A DNA stretch of 64,000 nt, taken from the NCBI GenBank assembly GCA_951812975.1, contig CATOTC010000001.1, positions 558,001 to 622,000 on the forward strand, read 5' to 3'. Shown here one piece after another: positions 46,053 to 55,229 of this stretch (its first letter is position 1; each line of letters starts with the position of its first letter). Made by a program: the position numbers and the translations under genes. The stretch is from an uncultured Acidimicrobiales bacterium (lineage in GTDB: Bacteria > Actinomycetota > Acidimicrobiia > Acidimicrobiales > Aldehydirespiratoraceae). Below the pieces are notes generated by a model that did not search any database, was not told where the DNA came from, and worked only from the letters and a program-made list of their open reading frames with translations.

Positions 46053-47251
46053 GTTCGGACCTCGGGGTACAGACCGCTGCGACCGAGACGCTCTAGGCAG
46101 ACCTCCACGCTCCACGGCAGCATCGCCGCGCCGCAGCGGGCGTCACGGTAGAACTGTTCGAGCCGCGACGGGCGCAGCATCGAGCGGCCGCCGCAGACGC
46201 GGATCGCGGTCGAGGCCAGATCGGGTGCGCCCTCCATCGTCGACACGACCGAACTCCAAGCCCGACGCACCTCGGCGGGCGACGGATCGACACCGACTTC
46301 ACCGAGCACTCGATAACACAACGACTGGGTCTCGTCGTACTTCAAGTTCATCGCCGCCCAACCCTGCTGCTTCAACGGATGGTCACGCCGCGCGGTCGGG
46401 CCGCCGTCGCCGATCAGGTACTCAGCGGTCGCGTCGAGGATCGCACGCATCAGACCCAGATAGGCGAACGACAGAGTCATGTAGAAATACGGCCAGCGGC
46501 GCGCTGCCTGATCGAACATTCCGGGCGGAATCCACTCATGCTCCAGTGGAACAAAAACGTCGTCGAGCACCAGAGTCCTGGAGTCGGTCGCCCGCATCCC
46601 GAGCGGATCCCAGTCGCCCTCGAGCACCACCCCGTCGGAATTAGCGGGTACACCCAGGAAGCGCACCCGGGGGTCGCCCTCGACCATGCACACGATGTTG
46701 TGGACATCAGCCGCGCCGCTCAACGAAGCGAATATCTTCCGACCCGTGACCCTGTAACCACCGTCGACGGGCACCGCTCGCGTGGCGAACCCTTCAGTAG
46801 CGCCCGCTGCTATCCCCTCCGAGAACGGCTGACTGTGAACCATGCCGTCGACCACGATTCCTCGGCGCAGCATCGCGCGGCGCTCCACGAGCGCGGCGCG
46901 TTCCTCGGTGGTCAGGTCCATGTCATCGGCGATCTGTCCAACCAGCAGAGTCGTGGCGACATGCATATTGAACGTCAGAGCGGTGGCCGCACAATGACGC
47001 CCGAGTTCCTCGGCCGCCAGCGCATAGCCGACGAAGTCGGCGCCCAACCCTCCGTCGGCGGTGGGGATGCAGATGCCGAGCAGGCCGGCTGCCCGCAGAT
47101 CGGCCCAGTTCTCGAAAGGGAACTGCGCCTCGCGGTCGTATTCGACCGATCGTTTGGCGAACACCGGTCCCAGCTCCGCGATCCGCTCGACAAGCTCGAT
47201 ACGCGCCCCGGTTCTAATGCCTGAGTCCTGGACTCGCGTCGGCGTGGTCAT
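46049..47251 (-). CDS. Acyl-CoA dehydrogenase-fold flavoprotein
   Basis: 400 aa. ACAD fold: PTADGGLGADFVGYALAAEELG, GYRVTGRKIFASLSGAAD and a C-terminal RVCGGRSMLRPSRLEQFYRDARCG typical of the branch that includes flavin monooxygenases and nitroalkane or dibenzothiophene-type oxygenases (inference). It is translationally coupled on both sides by ATGA overlaps, upstream with the alpha/beta hydrolase and downstream with the NicX-like gene. Confidence 0.85.
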   Translation of the reverse strand: MTTPTRVQDSGIRTGARIELVERIAELGPVFAKRSVEYDREAQFPFENWADLRAAGLLGICIPTADGGLGADFVGYALAAEELGRHCAATALTFNMHVATTLLVGQIADDMDLTTEERAALVERRAMLRRGIVVDGMVHSQPFSEGIAAGATEGFATRAVPVDGGYRVTGRKIFASLSGAADVHNIVCMVEGDPRVRFLGVPANSDGVVLEGDWDPLGMRATDSRTLVLDDVFVPLEHEWIPPGMFDQAARRWPYFYMTLSFAYLGLMRAILDATAEYLIGDGGPTARRDHPLKQQGWAAMNLKYDETQSLCYRVLGEVGVDPSPAEVRRAWSSVVSTMEGAPDLASTAIRVCGGRSMLRPSRLEQFYRDARCGAAMLPWSVEVCLERLGRSGLYPEVRT

Positions 47252-48063
47252 GGGCGCACGGTACCGGAGTCATCGAGAAAACGCCTGACAGCCGAGTTGA
47301 ACTCCTCGGGGGCCTCGCATGCGCTGAGATGACCGACCCCGCCGATCACCACGAGCTCAGCGTTCCGAATGCGGTCGGCCAACAACCTGCTGTAAGCCAA
47401 CGGGGTCTCCTCATCGAGCTCGCCGACGACCACCAGCGTCGGTGCGGCGATCTCACCGAGGCGAGCGCTCACATCATGGGTCGGAAGGCATTCGCAAGCC
47501 GCTCGCAAACCCGCCGAGGTGATCCGGGAGAAAGACGCCACAGCCGCCGCCAAAGGGTCGCCGCCGAAATCCGGACCCGCCACCGAACACAGAACCTCCT
47601 GCGCGAAGTCTGCCGGGGTCAACCCTGCCTCGAGCGGGGCGAGGCGGGCTTCGAGCCAGGCGTCGGGATCGGTGCCGTCAGCGCCGAACGCCGCGCTGGT
47701 ATCGGCCAGGATCAGGCTCGCGACCCGATCGGGATGCTCAAGGGCCAAGTGCAGAGCCTGCTGGCCGCCGAACGACAACCCGCAGACATGAGCCTGCTGG
47801 ACTTCGAGCACATCGAGCAGACTCGCAGCTGCATCCGCGATCGCGCCGAAGGTCAGCGGTTCGACGGCTGACGACATCCCATAGCCCGGCATGTCCCAGG
47901 CCACACAACGCCATCGGTCCGACAGGTCTGCAAGTTGGGGATCCCAACTGGTGCGGGTGAGTCCCAGACCGTGGAGGAACAGCAGCACCTCACCCTGGCC
48001 CGCTTCGCGCCAGGCCACCGGCGCACGGTCCACATCAATCAGAGGCATCGGAATCAGCGGCAT
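47248..48063 (-). CDS. Alpha/beta hydrolase (enol-lactonase/deformylase-like)
   Basis: 271 aa. Nucleophile elbow GLSFGG, oxyanion HGLGLT, Asp in VVGELDEETP and His in GGVGHLSACEAPE. The family includes PcaD and the N-formylmaleamate deformylase NicD. First gene of the coupled three-gene operon. Beside a NicX-like gene, a NicD-like amide or enol-lactone hydrolysis is attractive but unproven. No pathway hydroxylase or maleamate amidase is seen nearby. Confidence 0.85.
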   Translation of the reverse strand: MPLIPMPLIDVDRAPVAWREAGQGEVLLFLHGLGLTRTSWDPQLADLSDRWRCVAWDMPGYGMSSAVEPLTFGAIADAAASLLDVLEVQQAHVCGLSFGGQQALHLALEHPDRVASLILADTSAAFGADGTDPDAWLEARLAPLEAGLTPADFAQEVLCSVAGPDFGGDPLAAAVASFSRITSAGLRAACECLPTHDVSARLGEIAAPTLVVVGELDEETPLAYSRLLADRIRNAELVVIGGVGHLSACEAPEEFNSAVRRFLDDSGTVRP

Positions 48064-48101
48064 CGGTCTCGCACAGTCCTGTCCCCCAGCTAGCCCCCCA
48101 G

Positions 48102-49136
48102 CTAACCGACCGAGAACTCGATCTTCATCCGGTGATCGTAGATGGCCCCGGGGTCGAGCCGCGTTGACGGGAAGTGGGGTTGGTTGGGCGAGTCCGGGAA
48201 GTCCTGCGTCTCGAAGCAGTAGCCCGCGAACTGGCAGTATTCGGCACTGCCCTTGCCGATGTCGGTTCCGTTGAGATAGCCCCCCGTGTAGAAGTGCATT
48301 CCCGGCGCGGTCGTCGACACCTCGAGCCGTCGACCAGTGGAGTGGTCGAACGCCGCGGCTGCGCGGCGCATCGTGGCGGGTTGGCCCTGCAGCACCCAGT
48401 TGAAGTCGAAACCCCGCTCAGGATCGTCGAGTTCGCTGATCGCGTCGCCGATGCGGTGCGGGACCCGCAGGTCGTAGGGCGTGCGCGCGACACTGCTGAT
48501 CTCGCCGGTGGGGATCAGCTCGGAGTCCGCGGGAGTGTAGGAGTCAGCGTTGATCTGAACATGCTGGTCGACCACATCGCCGCTGTCGTGGCTCGCCAGG
48601 TTCCAGTACGCGTGGTTGACCAGATTGACGACGGTCGGTGCTGTCGTTTCGGCCGTCATGACGATTCCGAGCGAATCCGGGCCGAGCGTGTATTCGACAT
48701 TGGCTGTGACTTCACCGGGATACCCCTGATCGCCGTGGGGAGAGACCGTCGAGAACCGGACGGCGTTGTCGGTTCGTTCAACATCAATCCTCCAAAGGTG
48801 CTTGTTGAATCCGACGGGCCCGCCGTGGAGATGGTTCGGGCCGTCGTTCAAGCCGACCTGGTACTGCTTTCCGTCGAGGGTGAACCGACCGTCCTTGATC
48901 CGGTTCGCGAACCGGCCACAGGTAGCACCGAAATATGCGCTGTCCGCCTCCATCGCGGCGAGGTCGCCGTTGGCGAGCACAACATCGGCGACGTTCCCGT
49001 CCCGGTCCGGCACCCAGAGCTCCAACAGACGCGCCCCGTAGTCGCAGAACACGGCCTTGAGCGCGCCGCACCTCAGCGTCACCCTGTGCGCGGCTTCGCC
49101 GTTGACCTCTCCGATCGGTTCAACTTCGATACTCAT
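48102..49136 (-). CDS. galM: Aldose 1-epimerase (galactose mutarotase)
   Basis: 344 aa. GRFANRIKDGRFTLDGKQY, NLVNHAYWNLASH with the catalytic His and a C-terminal CFETQDFPDSPNQPHF carrying the catalytic Glu: the GalM pattern. It interconverts alpha and beta anomers of hexoses. ACGGAG upstream of the ATG is a good ribosome-binding site. No sugar transport or kinase gene is adjacent. It is divergent from the acyl-CoA synthetase. Confidence 0.92.
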   Translation of the reverse strand: MSIEVEPIGEVNGEAAHRVTLRCGALKAVFCDYGARLLELWVPDRDGNVADVVLANGDLAAMEADSAYFGATCGRFANRIKDGRFTLDGKQYQVGLNDGPNHLHGGPVGFNKHLWRIDVERTDNAVRFSTVSPHGDQGYPGEVTANVEYTLGPDSLGIVMTAETTAPTVVNLVNHAYWNLASHDSGDVVDQHVQINADSYTPADSELIPTGEISSVARTPYDLRVPHRIGDAISELDDPERGFDFNWVLQGQPATMRRAAAAFDHSTGRRLEVSTTAPGMHFYTGGYLNGTDIGKGSAEYCQFAGYCFETQDFPDSPNQPHFPSTRLDPGAIYDHRMKIEFSVG

Positions 49137-49173
49137 GGGTTTGCTCCGTTGCCGGTGCTGTAGCCGACAGGTC

Positions 49174-49179
49174 TACGCT
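49174..49179 (+). promoter_or_regulatory. -10 element of the acyl-CoA synthetase at 49186
   Basis: TACGCT, 6 nt before a GTG start; TTGCCG lies 19 bp further upstream as a possible -35. Confidence 0.5.
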
Positions 49180-49185
49180 TCAGGG

Positions 49186-50700
49186 GTGCTTACCAGGATC
49201 GCGCGTCGGGTGGCTGTGGACTTCGCCGACACTACGGCATACCAGACGCAGCAGGGTTGGGGGATCACCTATGGCGAACTCGACCGGGCCGCCGACGAAG
49301 CCGCTGCGGGACTGGCGGCCGGCGGTATCGGTGAGCGCGACGCGGTGGCTCTGGTGCTCGAATCGACCGTTGACTATGTGGTGCTGTTCCTGGCCCTGGC
49401 CCGCCTGGGTGCTGTCACATCCGGCATCAACCCGAAGCTCACCGCCCGCGAGATCAACGCTTGCCTGGACGTGTTCGAGCCGGGACTGGTCATTGTCGGC
49501 GATCGCCTGTCGGACACGGTCGACGGCGACCGGTTCGTCTGTGAGACGCTCATTCCGGGTTCGAGCTCCGAGACTGTCGCGGCGGAGTTCAGGATCGCCG
49601 GAGCCGGAGCTCCCGGACTGCTGGCCGATGATCCCGACCGCCCGGTATGCGTGTGCTTCACAAGCGGTCCCACCGGTCTTCCGAAAGGCGCTTGGTACAG
49701 CAACCGGCAGCTTGAGCGGATCGTCGAACTCGACACCGGCGGCGCCTGGGGCGGCGGCGGGCACGGCATCAGTTCCACCCAGTTCGCGCATGTCGGTTTC
49801 ATGACCAAGCTGCCCTGGCTGCTGGCCAGCGGCAGGACCACCCACCTGCTCGACCGCTGGTCTGCGGGGCCGGTGCTGCAGCTCATTTCGGAACATCGCA
49901 TGCCCGCGGTGACCGGCGTGGCGCCGCAGATCGCTCTTATGCTCGCACACCCCTCTAGCCGCGAACTCGACTTCTCCGCGGTGCAGGCCATCGTCGTCGG
50001 TGGTGCCGCCTCTCCCCCGGCACTGGTGCGCGAGGCCAGAAAGAGGTTCGGCGCGCCCTACTCGATTCGCTATTCGTCCACCGAGAGCGGTGGGATCGGC
50101 CTCGGTACCGACCTCAATGCCGACGACGAGGAAGCGCTGAACACCATCGGCCGGCCCCGCCCCGGTGTAGAGGCAGCCATACGCACCGAAGCTGGCGAAC
50201 CGGTCGCGGAGGGCGAGATCGGCGAACTTTGGCTGCGTTCAGACTGCATCATGTCGGGCTATTGGAAGGATCCACAGGCGACTGCCGAGACTCTTGTCGA
50301 CGGCTGGCTGCGAACCGGCGACCTGGCCCGGGTCGACGCCGCCGGTTGCTACCGGCTGGCCGGGCGTCGCAAGGAGATGTTCATTCGCGGCGGTTACAAC
50401 GTCTATCCGATGGAGGTCGAGTCGATCCTCGGCAACCACCCGGCGATCGCGGAGATCGCTGTGGTCGGCCGGCCCGACGAGGTGATGGGAGAGATCGGTG
50501 TGGCGGTGATCGTCGTGTCCGGCGGGCATGAAGCGCCCACGCTGGCGAGCCTGCGGGACTTCGGCTCCGTCGACCTTGCTGCGTACAAGCTTCCAGAAGC
50601 GGTCAGGGTCACGACGCAGTTGCCGCGCAACGCCACCGACAAAGTCGACCGGCGGGCACTCACCGATTTCGAACGCCGGACTCACGACCCCAGCAACTAG
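49186..50700 (+). CDS. AMP-binding acyl-CoA synthetase
   Basis: 504 aa from the GTG at 49186, chosen because a -10 hexamer stands 6 nt before it and because the frame up to 49057 runs into galM. The adenylation signature reads CFTSGPTGLPKGAW, Pro replacing the usual Thr. GYWKDPQATAET, TGDLARVDAAG and the C-terminal PRNATDKVDRR with the catalytic Lys are present. Substrate unknown; no neighbours of the same strand. Confidence 0.9.
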   Translation: MLTRIARRVAVDFADTTAYQTQQGWGITYGELDRAADEAAAGLAAGGIGERDAVALVLESTVDYVVLFLALARLGAVTSGINPKLTAREINACLDVFEPGLVIVGDRLSDTVDGDRFVCETLIPGSSSETVAAEFRIAGAGAPGLLADDPDRPVCVCFTSGPTGLPKGAWYSNRQLERIVELDTGGAWGGGGHGISSTQFAHVGFMTKLPWLLASGRTTHLLDRWSAGPVLQLISEHRMPAVTGVAPQIALMLAHPSSRELDFSAVQAIVVGGAASPPALVREARKRFGAPYSIRYSSTESGGIGLGTDLNADDEEALNTIGRPRPGVEAAIRTEAGEPVAEGEIGELWLRSDCIMSGYWKDPQATAETLVDGWLRTGDLARVDAAGCYRLAGRRKEMFIRGGYNVYPMEVESILGNHPAIAEIAVVGRPDEVMGEIGVAVIVVSGGHEAPTLASLRDFGSVDLAAYKLPEAVRVTTQLPRNATDKVDRRALTDFERRTHDPSN

Positions 50701-50724
50701 AACCCTTTGAAACGTCTCGGCAGA

Positions 50725-51762
50725 CTAGCGGCGGGGGCGATAGGAGCGCCGCTTCTCCCGTTCGCGCTGGGCTTCCAGTTCAGCGACCAGTGCGACGTAA
50801 CGGTCAACTCGCTTGGCGTCGAGGGCACCGGCGGCCACCGCGGCAGAAATAGCGCACCCAGGCTCGGATCGGTGGACACAGTCATGGAAGCGACAACCGG
50901 TCGCCAACTGCTCGAGATCGCCGAAAACGAGATCCAGAGCGTGCTCAGCCTCCCACAGCCCGACGGAGCGGATACCGGGCGTGTCGAGCACGAGACCCCC
51001 GTCTGCGGGCAGCAGCACGAGCTGCCGTGCGGTCGTCGTGTGCCGGCCCTTGCTGTCAACGTTGCGGACCGGGCCGACCTCAAGGCGTTCCTCACCGACC
51101 AGGGCATTGACCAGCGCTGATTTGCCCACGCCGCTGGCTCCGATCAGCGCCAACGTGCGCCCCGCCCCGATGTGCCCAACGAGTTCGTCAAACCCCTTCC
51201 CGTCCACGATGCTGGTGGTCACAACTGGGATGTCGAGGCACACGGAACGAACGATCGCCTCGCTCTCGTCACCGGCCACTGCGGCGTCGGCCTTGCTCAA
51301 GATCACCAGAGGTGCAGCCCCGCTGTTGATCGCCACAACCAGCATGCGCTCGAGACGACCCGGCGGAAGTGGCCGGTCGAGCCCGTGCACGACACCAACG
51401 ACCTCAACGTTGGTGGCCAGGACCTGCTCGAGGTCGCGCTGCGCGGGATCCCGTCGGCTGACACTGGTCGTGCGTTCGAGGATCGTGGAGATCACCGGGC
51501 CGAGCCCCTCCTGCTCACCGATCTCCACCCAGTCGCCGGTCACCGGCGCCACCTGGCCCTGGGCACGGAGCGAGTCTGAGAGCGCTCGGACGATTCCCGC
51601 CTCGGTCATGACGTCGCATTCGCCTCGGTCGACACGGACCACGCGTCCCAGGCTGGAAGTGTCGCTTACCACGCCGGCGGGCGCCCGCGTATCGAGCCCC
51701 CAGGGGCCGAGTTCGTTCGTCAAGGTCCTCGTATTCTCGCCGCGCTCCTCATCAACATCCAC
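50725..51762 (-). CDS. rsgA: Ribosome small-subunit-dependent GTPase A
   Basis: 345 aa from GTG 51762; TTG 51723 (332 aa) is a real alternative. The open frame runs on to 52656, but that part is antisense to the molybdoenzyme. The GTPase is circularly permuted as in all RsgA: OB-fold, then G4 ILSKAD, G1 IGASGVGKSALV, G3 DTPGIRS and a C-terminal zinc knuckle CRFHDCVHRSEPGC. It acts late in 30S assembly. Divergent from the gene at 51875. Confidence 0.93.
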   Translation of the reverse strand: MDVDEERGENTRTLTNELGPWGLDTRAPAGVVSDTSSLGRVVRVDRGECDVMTEAGIVRALSDSLRAQGQVAPVTGDWVEIGEQEGLGPVISTILERTTSVSRRDPAQRDLEQVLATNVEVVGVVHGLDRPLPPGRLERMLVVAINSGAAPLVILSKADAAVAGDESEAIVRSVCLDIPVVTTSIVDGKGFDELVGHIGAGRTLALIGASGVGKSALVNALVGEERLEVGPVRNVDSKGRHTTTARQLVLLPADGGLVLDTPGIRSVGLWEAEHALDLVFGDLEQLATGCRFHDCVHRSEPGCAISAAVAAGALDAKRVDRYVALVAELEAQREREKRRSYRPRR

Positions 51763-51874
51763 AGCTACCTGAATCTCTTGAGAAATCGGACGAAACTTCC
51801 AACCGGGTTTCGGACCGATTCGACGACTGGAGACGTTAGAAATAGACACAGGCAATCGCCGACGGAGGACACCC

Positions 51875-53590
51875 GTGAACACCTCGCAGCACGACGACAC
51901 CGACAAGACCACCGATGGGACCAACGGCACCGACGGCACAGGAATCGACGTCTCCGAAACGCGCCTGAGTTCCGGCGCGGACCGACTCTGGTGGCAGGGG
52001 GCGCTCGCCGGCGTCGCCGCGGGGGGAGTCGCCTTGATGTTCGGGCAGCTTGTGGAGGCGCGGAGCGAGAACATCCCCGGACTCGTTCTCGGCATGGGCG
52101 AATGGATCCTCGACATCACGCCGGGGTGGGCAGCCGAGGAGAGCATCGAGAATCTCGGGTCCACAGGAAAGGCATCCCTGCTGCCGGGGATCACCGTCGT
52201 CGCCCTGCTGGTGGCCGCCGCGCTCGGCAACGCCTCGCTTCGCTTCTCCCGCAGGATCGGGATCTGGGGGTTCACGGCGTTCGGCCTGCTCGGTGGCTTC
52301 ACCACGGCACGCAATCCGACCTCGCCCGCGGTGGCTAGCTGGTTCTGGTCGCTGGTGGCAGCCGCTCTGGGAATCGCCACACTCCTGTTCCTGCTGGACC
52401 GTCTCATGGGTCGGGCGGACCAGCCGGCCGCCTCCGGGCCTTTCGCAGATCCCCTCGACCCTCCTGCGAGTCGTCGGGCGTTCCTGGGTTGGACCGCGGG
52501 CGCCGGTGCCGTAGCCGTCGGCGGTTTCGCGCTCTCCAAGGCGATAGCCCCCAAGTCCGCCGCAGAGACCGCCCGTGAGAACATCGTCTTGAGCAACATC
52601 TCCACGACGACGACCACCGCCACCACTACAACGGCCACCGAAGCGACAACGACCACCGCGCCCGTGTCAGAAGCAACAGTGACAACTCAAGCGATCACAG
52701 ACATCGACGGGATCAGTTCCTATATCACGCCGAACGATTCGTTCTACCTGATCGACACCGCTCTGAGGCCGCCCCATGTCGACCCCAACGACTGGTCACT
52801 CGAGATCAAGGGCATGGTCGACAACCCCTACACCCTCACCTGGGACGAGTTGATCGCCATGCCGATGGAGGAGCACGAGATCACCCTCTCATGCGTGTCC
52901 AACCCCGTCGGCGGACCTCTGGTCGGCAACGCCAAATGGCTCGGAGTTCCCATCGTCACGCTGATGGAGCGGGCCGGGATCCAACCCGGCGCCGACCAGT
53001 TCGTCGGCAAGTCGATCGACGACTGGACCGCCGGATTCCCGACCGCTCGCCTCTACGACGGACGCACCGCTCTACTGGCGATCGGCATGAACGGCGAACC
53101 GTTGCCGATTTCGCACGGCTTCCCCGCACGGCTCATCGTCGCCGGGATCTACGGCTACGTCTCTGCGGTCAAGTGGGTGACCGAGATCGAGATGACCCGC
53201 TGGGAGGACTTCGACGGGTACTGGATCGACAAGGGCTGGTCGAAGCTGGGCCCGATGAAGACGATGTCGCGCATCGACGTTCCACGCTCCGGTTCCTCAG
53301 TCCCGGCGGGCGAGGTGGCTCTGGCCGGTGTGGCATGGTCGCCGCCCAGAGGCATCCATGCAGTAGAGGTCTCTGTCGACGACGGCCCCTGGTCGCCCTG
53401 CGATCTGGCGATTCCCGGCAACGACGAGAACTGGGTCCAGTGGCGCACAACTTGGAACGCCGCGTCCGGGCGGCACCGGATCACCGTTCGGGCCCTCGAC
53501 GGCACAGACGAGATTCAACCCAGAGGACCCAAGTCTGTCGCTCCCGATGGTGCAGAGGGTTGGCATCAGGTGTCGGTCAACGTCATATAG
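51875..53590 (+). CDS. Membrane-anchored sulfite-oxidase-fold molybdoenzyme
   Basis: 571 aa from a GTG with GGAGGA 6 nt upstream. Residues about 35-175 carry four hydrophobic helices; a fifth follows a twin-Arg-less RRAFLGWTAGAGAVAVGG. A Thr-rich linker (about 230-270) leads to the molybdopterin domain, with the Mo-ligating Cys in ITLSCVSNPVGG and GFPARLIVAGIYGY, then a dimerisation domain (VSVDDGPWSPC). YedY/sulfite-oxidase relatives act on S- or sulfoxide substrates outside the membrane. No haem partner gene is adjacent; helices might supply the electron route. Confidence 0.85.
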   Translation: MNTSQHDDTDKTTDGTNGTDGTGIDVSETRLSSGADRLWWQGALAGVAAGGVALMFGQLVEARSENIPGLVLGMGEWILDITPGWAAEESIENLGSTGKASLLPGITVVALLVAAALGNASLRFSRRIGIWGFTAFGLLGGFTTARNPTSPAVASWFWSLVAAALGIATLLFLLDRLMGRADQPAASGPFADPLDPPASRRAFLGWTAGAGAVAVGGFALSKAIAPKSAAETARENIVLSNISTTTTTATTTTATEATTTTAPVSEATVTTQAITDIDGISSYITPNDSFYLIDTALRPPHVDPNDWSLEIKGMVDNPYTLTWDELIAMPMEEHEITLSCVSNPVGGPLVGNAKWLGVPIVTLMERAGIQPGADQFVGKSIDDWTAGFPTARLYDGRTALLAIGMNGEPLPISHGFPARLIVAGIYGYVSAVKWVTEIEMTRWEDFDGYWIDKGWSKLGPMKTMSRIDVPRSGSSVPAGEVALAGVAWSPPRGIHAVEVSVDDGPWSPCDLAIPGNDENWVQWRTTWNAASGRHRITVRALDGTDEIQPRGPKSVAPDGAEGWHQVSVNVI

Positions 53591-53635
53591 TGTGCTGGCA
53601 CTCCGCCAACTACTGGGAATATTCTGGGGGCCTCA

Positions 53636-54166
53636 GTGATCGACGAATCGGTAGAACAGGTGAAGCAACAGGTAGAGGTCCTCGACTGGGCTAACTACGG
53701 GCGTGGTGCTCGGGAACTGGCGGTCACCGTCGCCGAGGACGGCTATCGACCCGAGATGATTCTGGCCATAGCCCGTGGCGGCCTCTTCGTCGCCAGTTCC
53801 CTTGGGTACGCCCTCTCGATCAAGAACATCTACGTCATGAACTGCGAGTACTACACCGGTGTCGATCAGCGCTTGCCGGTTCCGGTGGTGCTGCCTCCCT
53901 ACGTGGACCTCGTCGACATGGAGGAGGTCAAGGTCCTGATCGCTGACGATGTGGCCGACACCGGACACACGTTGAAGATGGTCTACGACTTCTGCAAGGA
54001 GCGCGTCGCCGAGGTACGCGCCGCGGTGCTCTACGAGAAGTCCCATTCGTTGGTCAAGTGCGACTACGTGTGGAAGCGAACCGACCAGTGGATCAACTTC
54101 CCATGGTCGACCGAGAAACCGGTTGTGAGCCCCGAGGACGCCCGCCACCGCGTCCTCGACGCCTGA
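53636..54166 (+). CDS. Phosphoribosyltransferase-family protein
   Basis: 176 aa from a GTG at 53636. Type I PRTase: pyrophosphate loop ILAIARGGLF and PRPP motif VLIADDVADTGHTL. Resembles the xanthine/hypoxanthine PRTase group (inference), with a C-terminal hood segment of YVWKRTDQWINFPW type. Purine salvage is likely. It follows the molybdoenzyme after 45 bp. Confidence 0.85.
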   Translation: MIDESVEQVKQQVEVLDWANYGRGARELAVTVAEDGYRPEMILAIARGGLFVASSLGYALSIKNIYVMNCEYYTGVDQRLPVPVVLPPYVDLVDMEEVKVLIADDVADTGHTLKMVYDFCKERVAEVRAAVLYEKSHSLVKCDYVWKRTDQWINFPWSTEKPVVSPEDARHRVLDA

Positions 54167-54190
54167 TCGACTGGTCAGCCAAGTCTCTGG

Positions 54191-55216
54191 TCAGCTAACG
54201 GGCCCAGCAGCCCCGGCCTTGGCGCGGCTCGGAGAGACACGGGGGCCTTCGTTGGGCTGTTTCGGATAGACGGGGGGCCACGGCGCGTCGCTGAGCCCTG
54301 CCTCCCAGTCTCTTGAGTGCCATGCCAGCAACGCGTCCAACGACTGGAGTTGATCGTCGATCGACGCCCAGGGGTCGCCTCGCTGCTCGACGAGGGCCGG
54401 CACCGTGGCAATGGTCAACGATTCAGGATCGACCGTGGTCACCTCGTCCCAGGTGATCGGCGTCGACACCTTCGCCCCGACCCGGGGACGGACCTGGTAG
54501 GCCCCGAACACGGTCTTGTGCGGGGCGTTCTGGTTGAAGTCGAAGAAGACCCGACTCCCTCGCAGTTCCTTCCACCACTCGCAGGTGATCAGGTTCGGGC
54601 ATCGTCTCTGCATCTCTCGGGCGAGGGCGACCGCAGCGTACCGGACCGCGTAGCCGTCCCAGCGGGGCATCAGCCGAATCCAAATGTGGAGGCCCTTGCT
54701 GCCCGACGTCTTGGGGTAGGCGACGACGCCGAGTTCGTCGAGCACTGCCTTGACTTCGAGGGCGGCCGCACGGACATCGTCGAAGTCAGTGCCCGGGGAG
54801 GGGTCGAGGTCGATTCGCATCTCGTCTGCATAGGCCGGTTCGGCTGCACGGTTTGGCCAAACATGAAAACCCAGACAGCCCATGTTGACTCCCCAAACAA
54901 TATGGGCGAGGTCCGCGGCAACCAGAGCGTTGGAGGTTGTGCCGTTGGGCGTGCTCACCACGACCGTCTGCAGCCAGTCGGGTGCTCCCTTGGGGACCCG
55001 CTTCTGGAAGAACGACTTGCCGCCAGCACCGTTCGGGTAACGCTCCATCAGCAGGGGACGCCCGCCGATCGCGCGCATCACAGGTTCCTTGAGGGCCAGA
55101 TAGTACTCAGCGAGATCCAGTTTCGTCTCGCCCCGCTTGGGAAAGAACACCTTGTCGGGGCTCGTGACGCGAACCTCGACTCCGTCTATGTCGAGCGTTC
55201 TCGCGGCGCCGGTCAT
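54191..55216 (-). CDS. LigD-type polymerase/primase domain protein
   Basis: 341 aa, a stand-alone LigD polymerase domain (PolDom). The catalytic Asp pair is in DEMRIDLDPSPG, with KTSGSKGLHIWIRL for nucleotide binding and FFPKRGETKLDLAEYY near the N-terminus. In mycobacteria such domains fill gaps with ribonucleotides during Ku-dependent end joining. No ligase, nuclease domain or ku gene is in the window. Confidence 0.9.
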   Translation of the reverse strand: MTGAARTLDIDGVEVRVTSPDKVFFPKRGETKLDLAEYYLALKEPVMRAIGGRPLLMERYPNGAGGKSFFQKRVPKGAPDWLQTVVVSTPNGTTSNALVAADLAHIVWGVNMGCLGFHVWPNRAAEPAYADEMRIDLDPSPGTDFDDVRAAALEVKAVLDELGVVAYPKTSGSKGLHIWIRLMPRWDGYAVRYAAVALAREMQRRCPNLITCEWWKELRGSRVFFDFNQNAPHKTVFGAYQVRPRVGAKVSTPITWDEVTTVDPESLTIATVPALVEQRGDPWASIDDQLQSLDALLAWHSRDWEAGLSDAPWPPVYPKQPNEGPRVSPSRAKAGAAGPVS

Positions 55217-55229
55217 TGCGCTGCGTTGA

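Noticed and set aside
51763-52656. Upstream extension of the rsgA frame
   Set aside because: It is antisense to the molybdoenzyme, low-complexity, and lacks family similarity.
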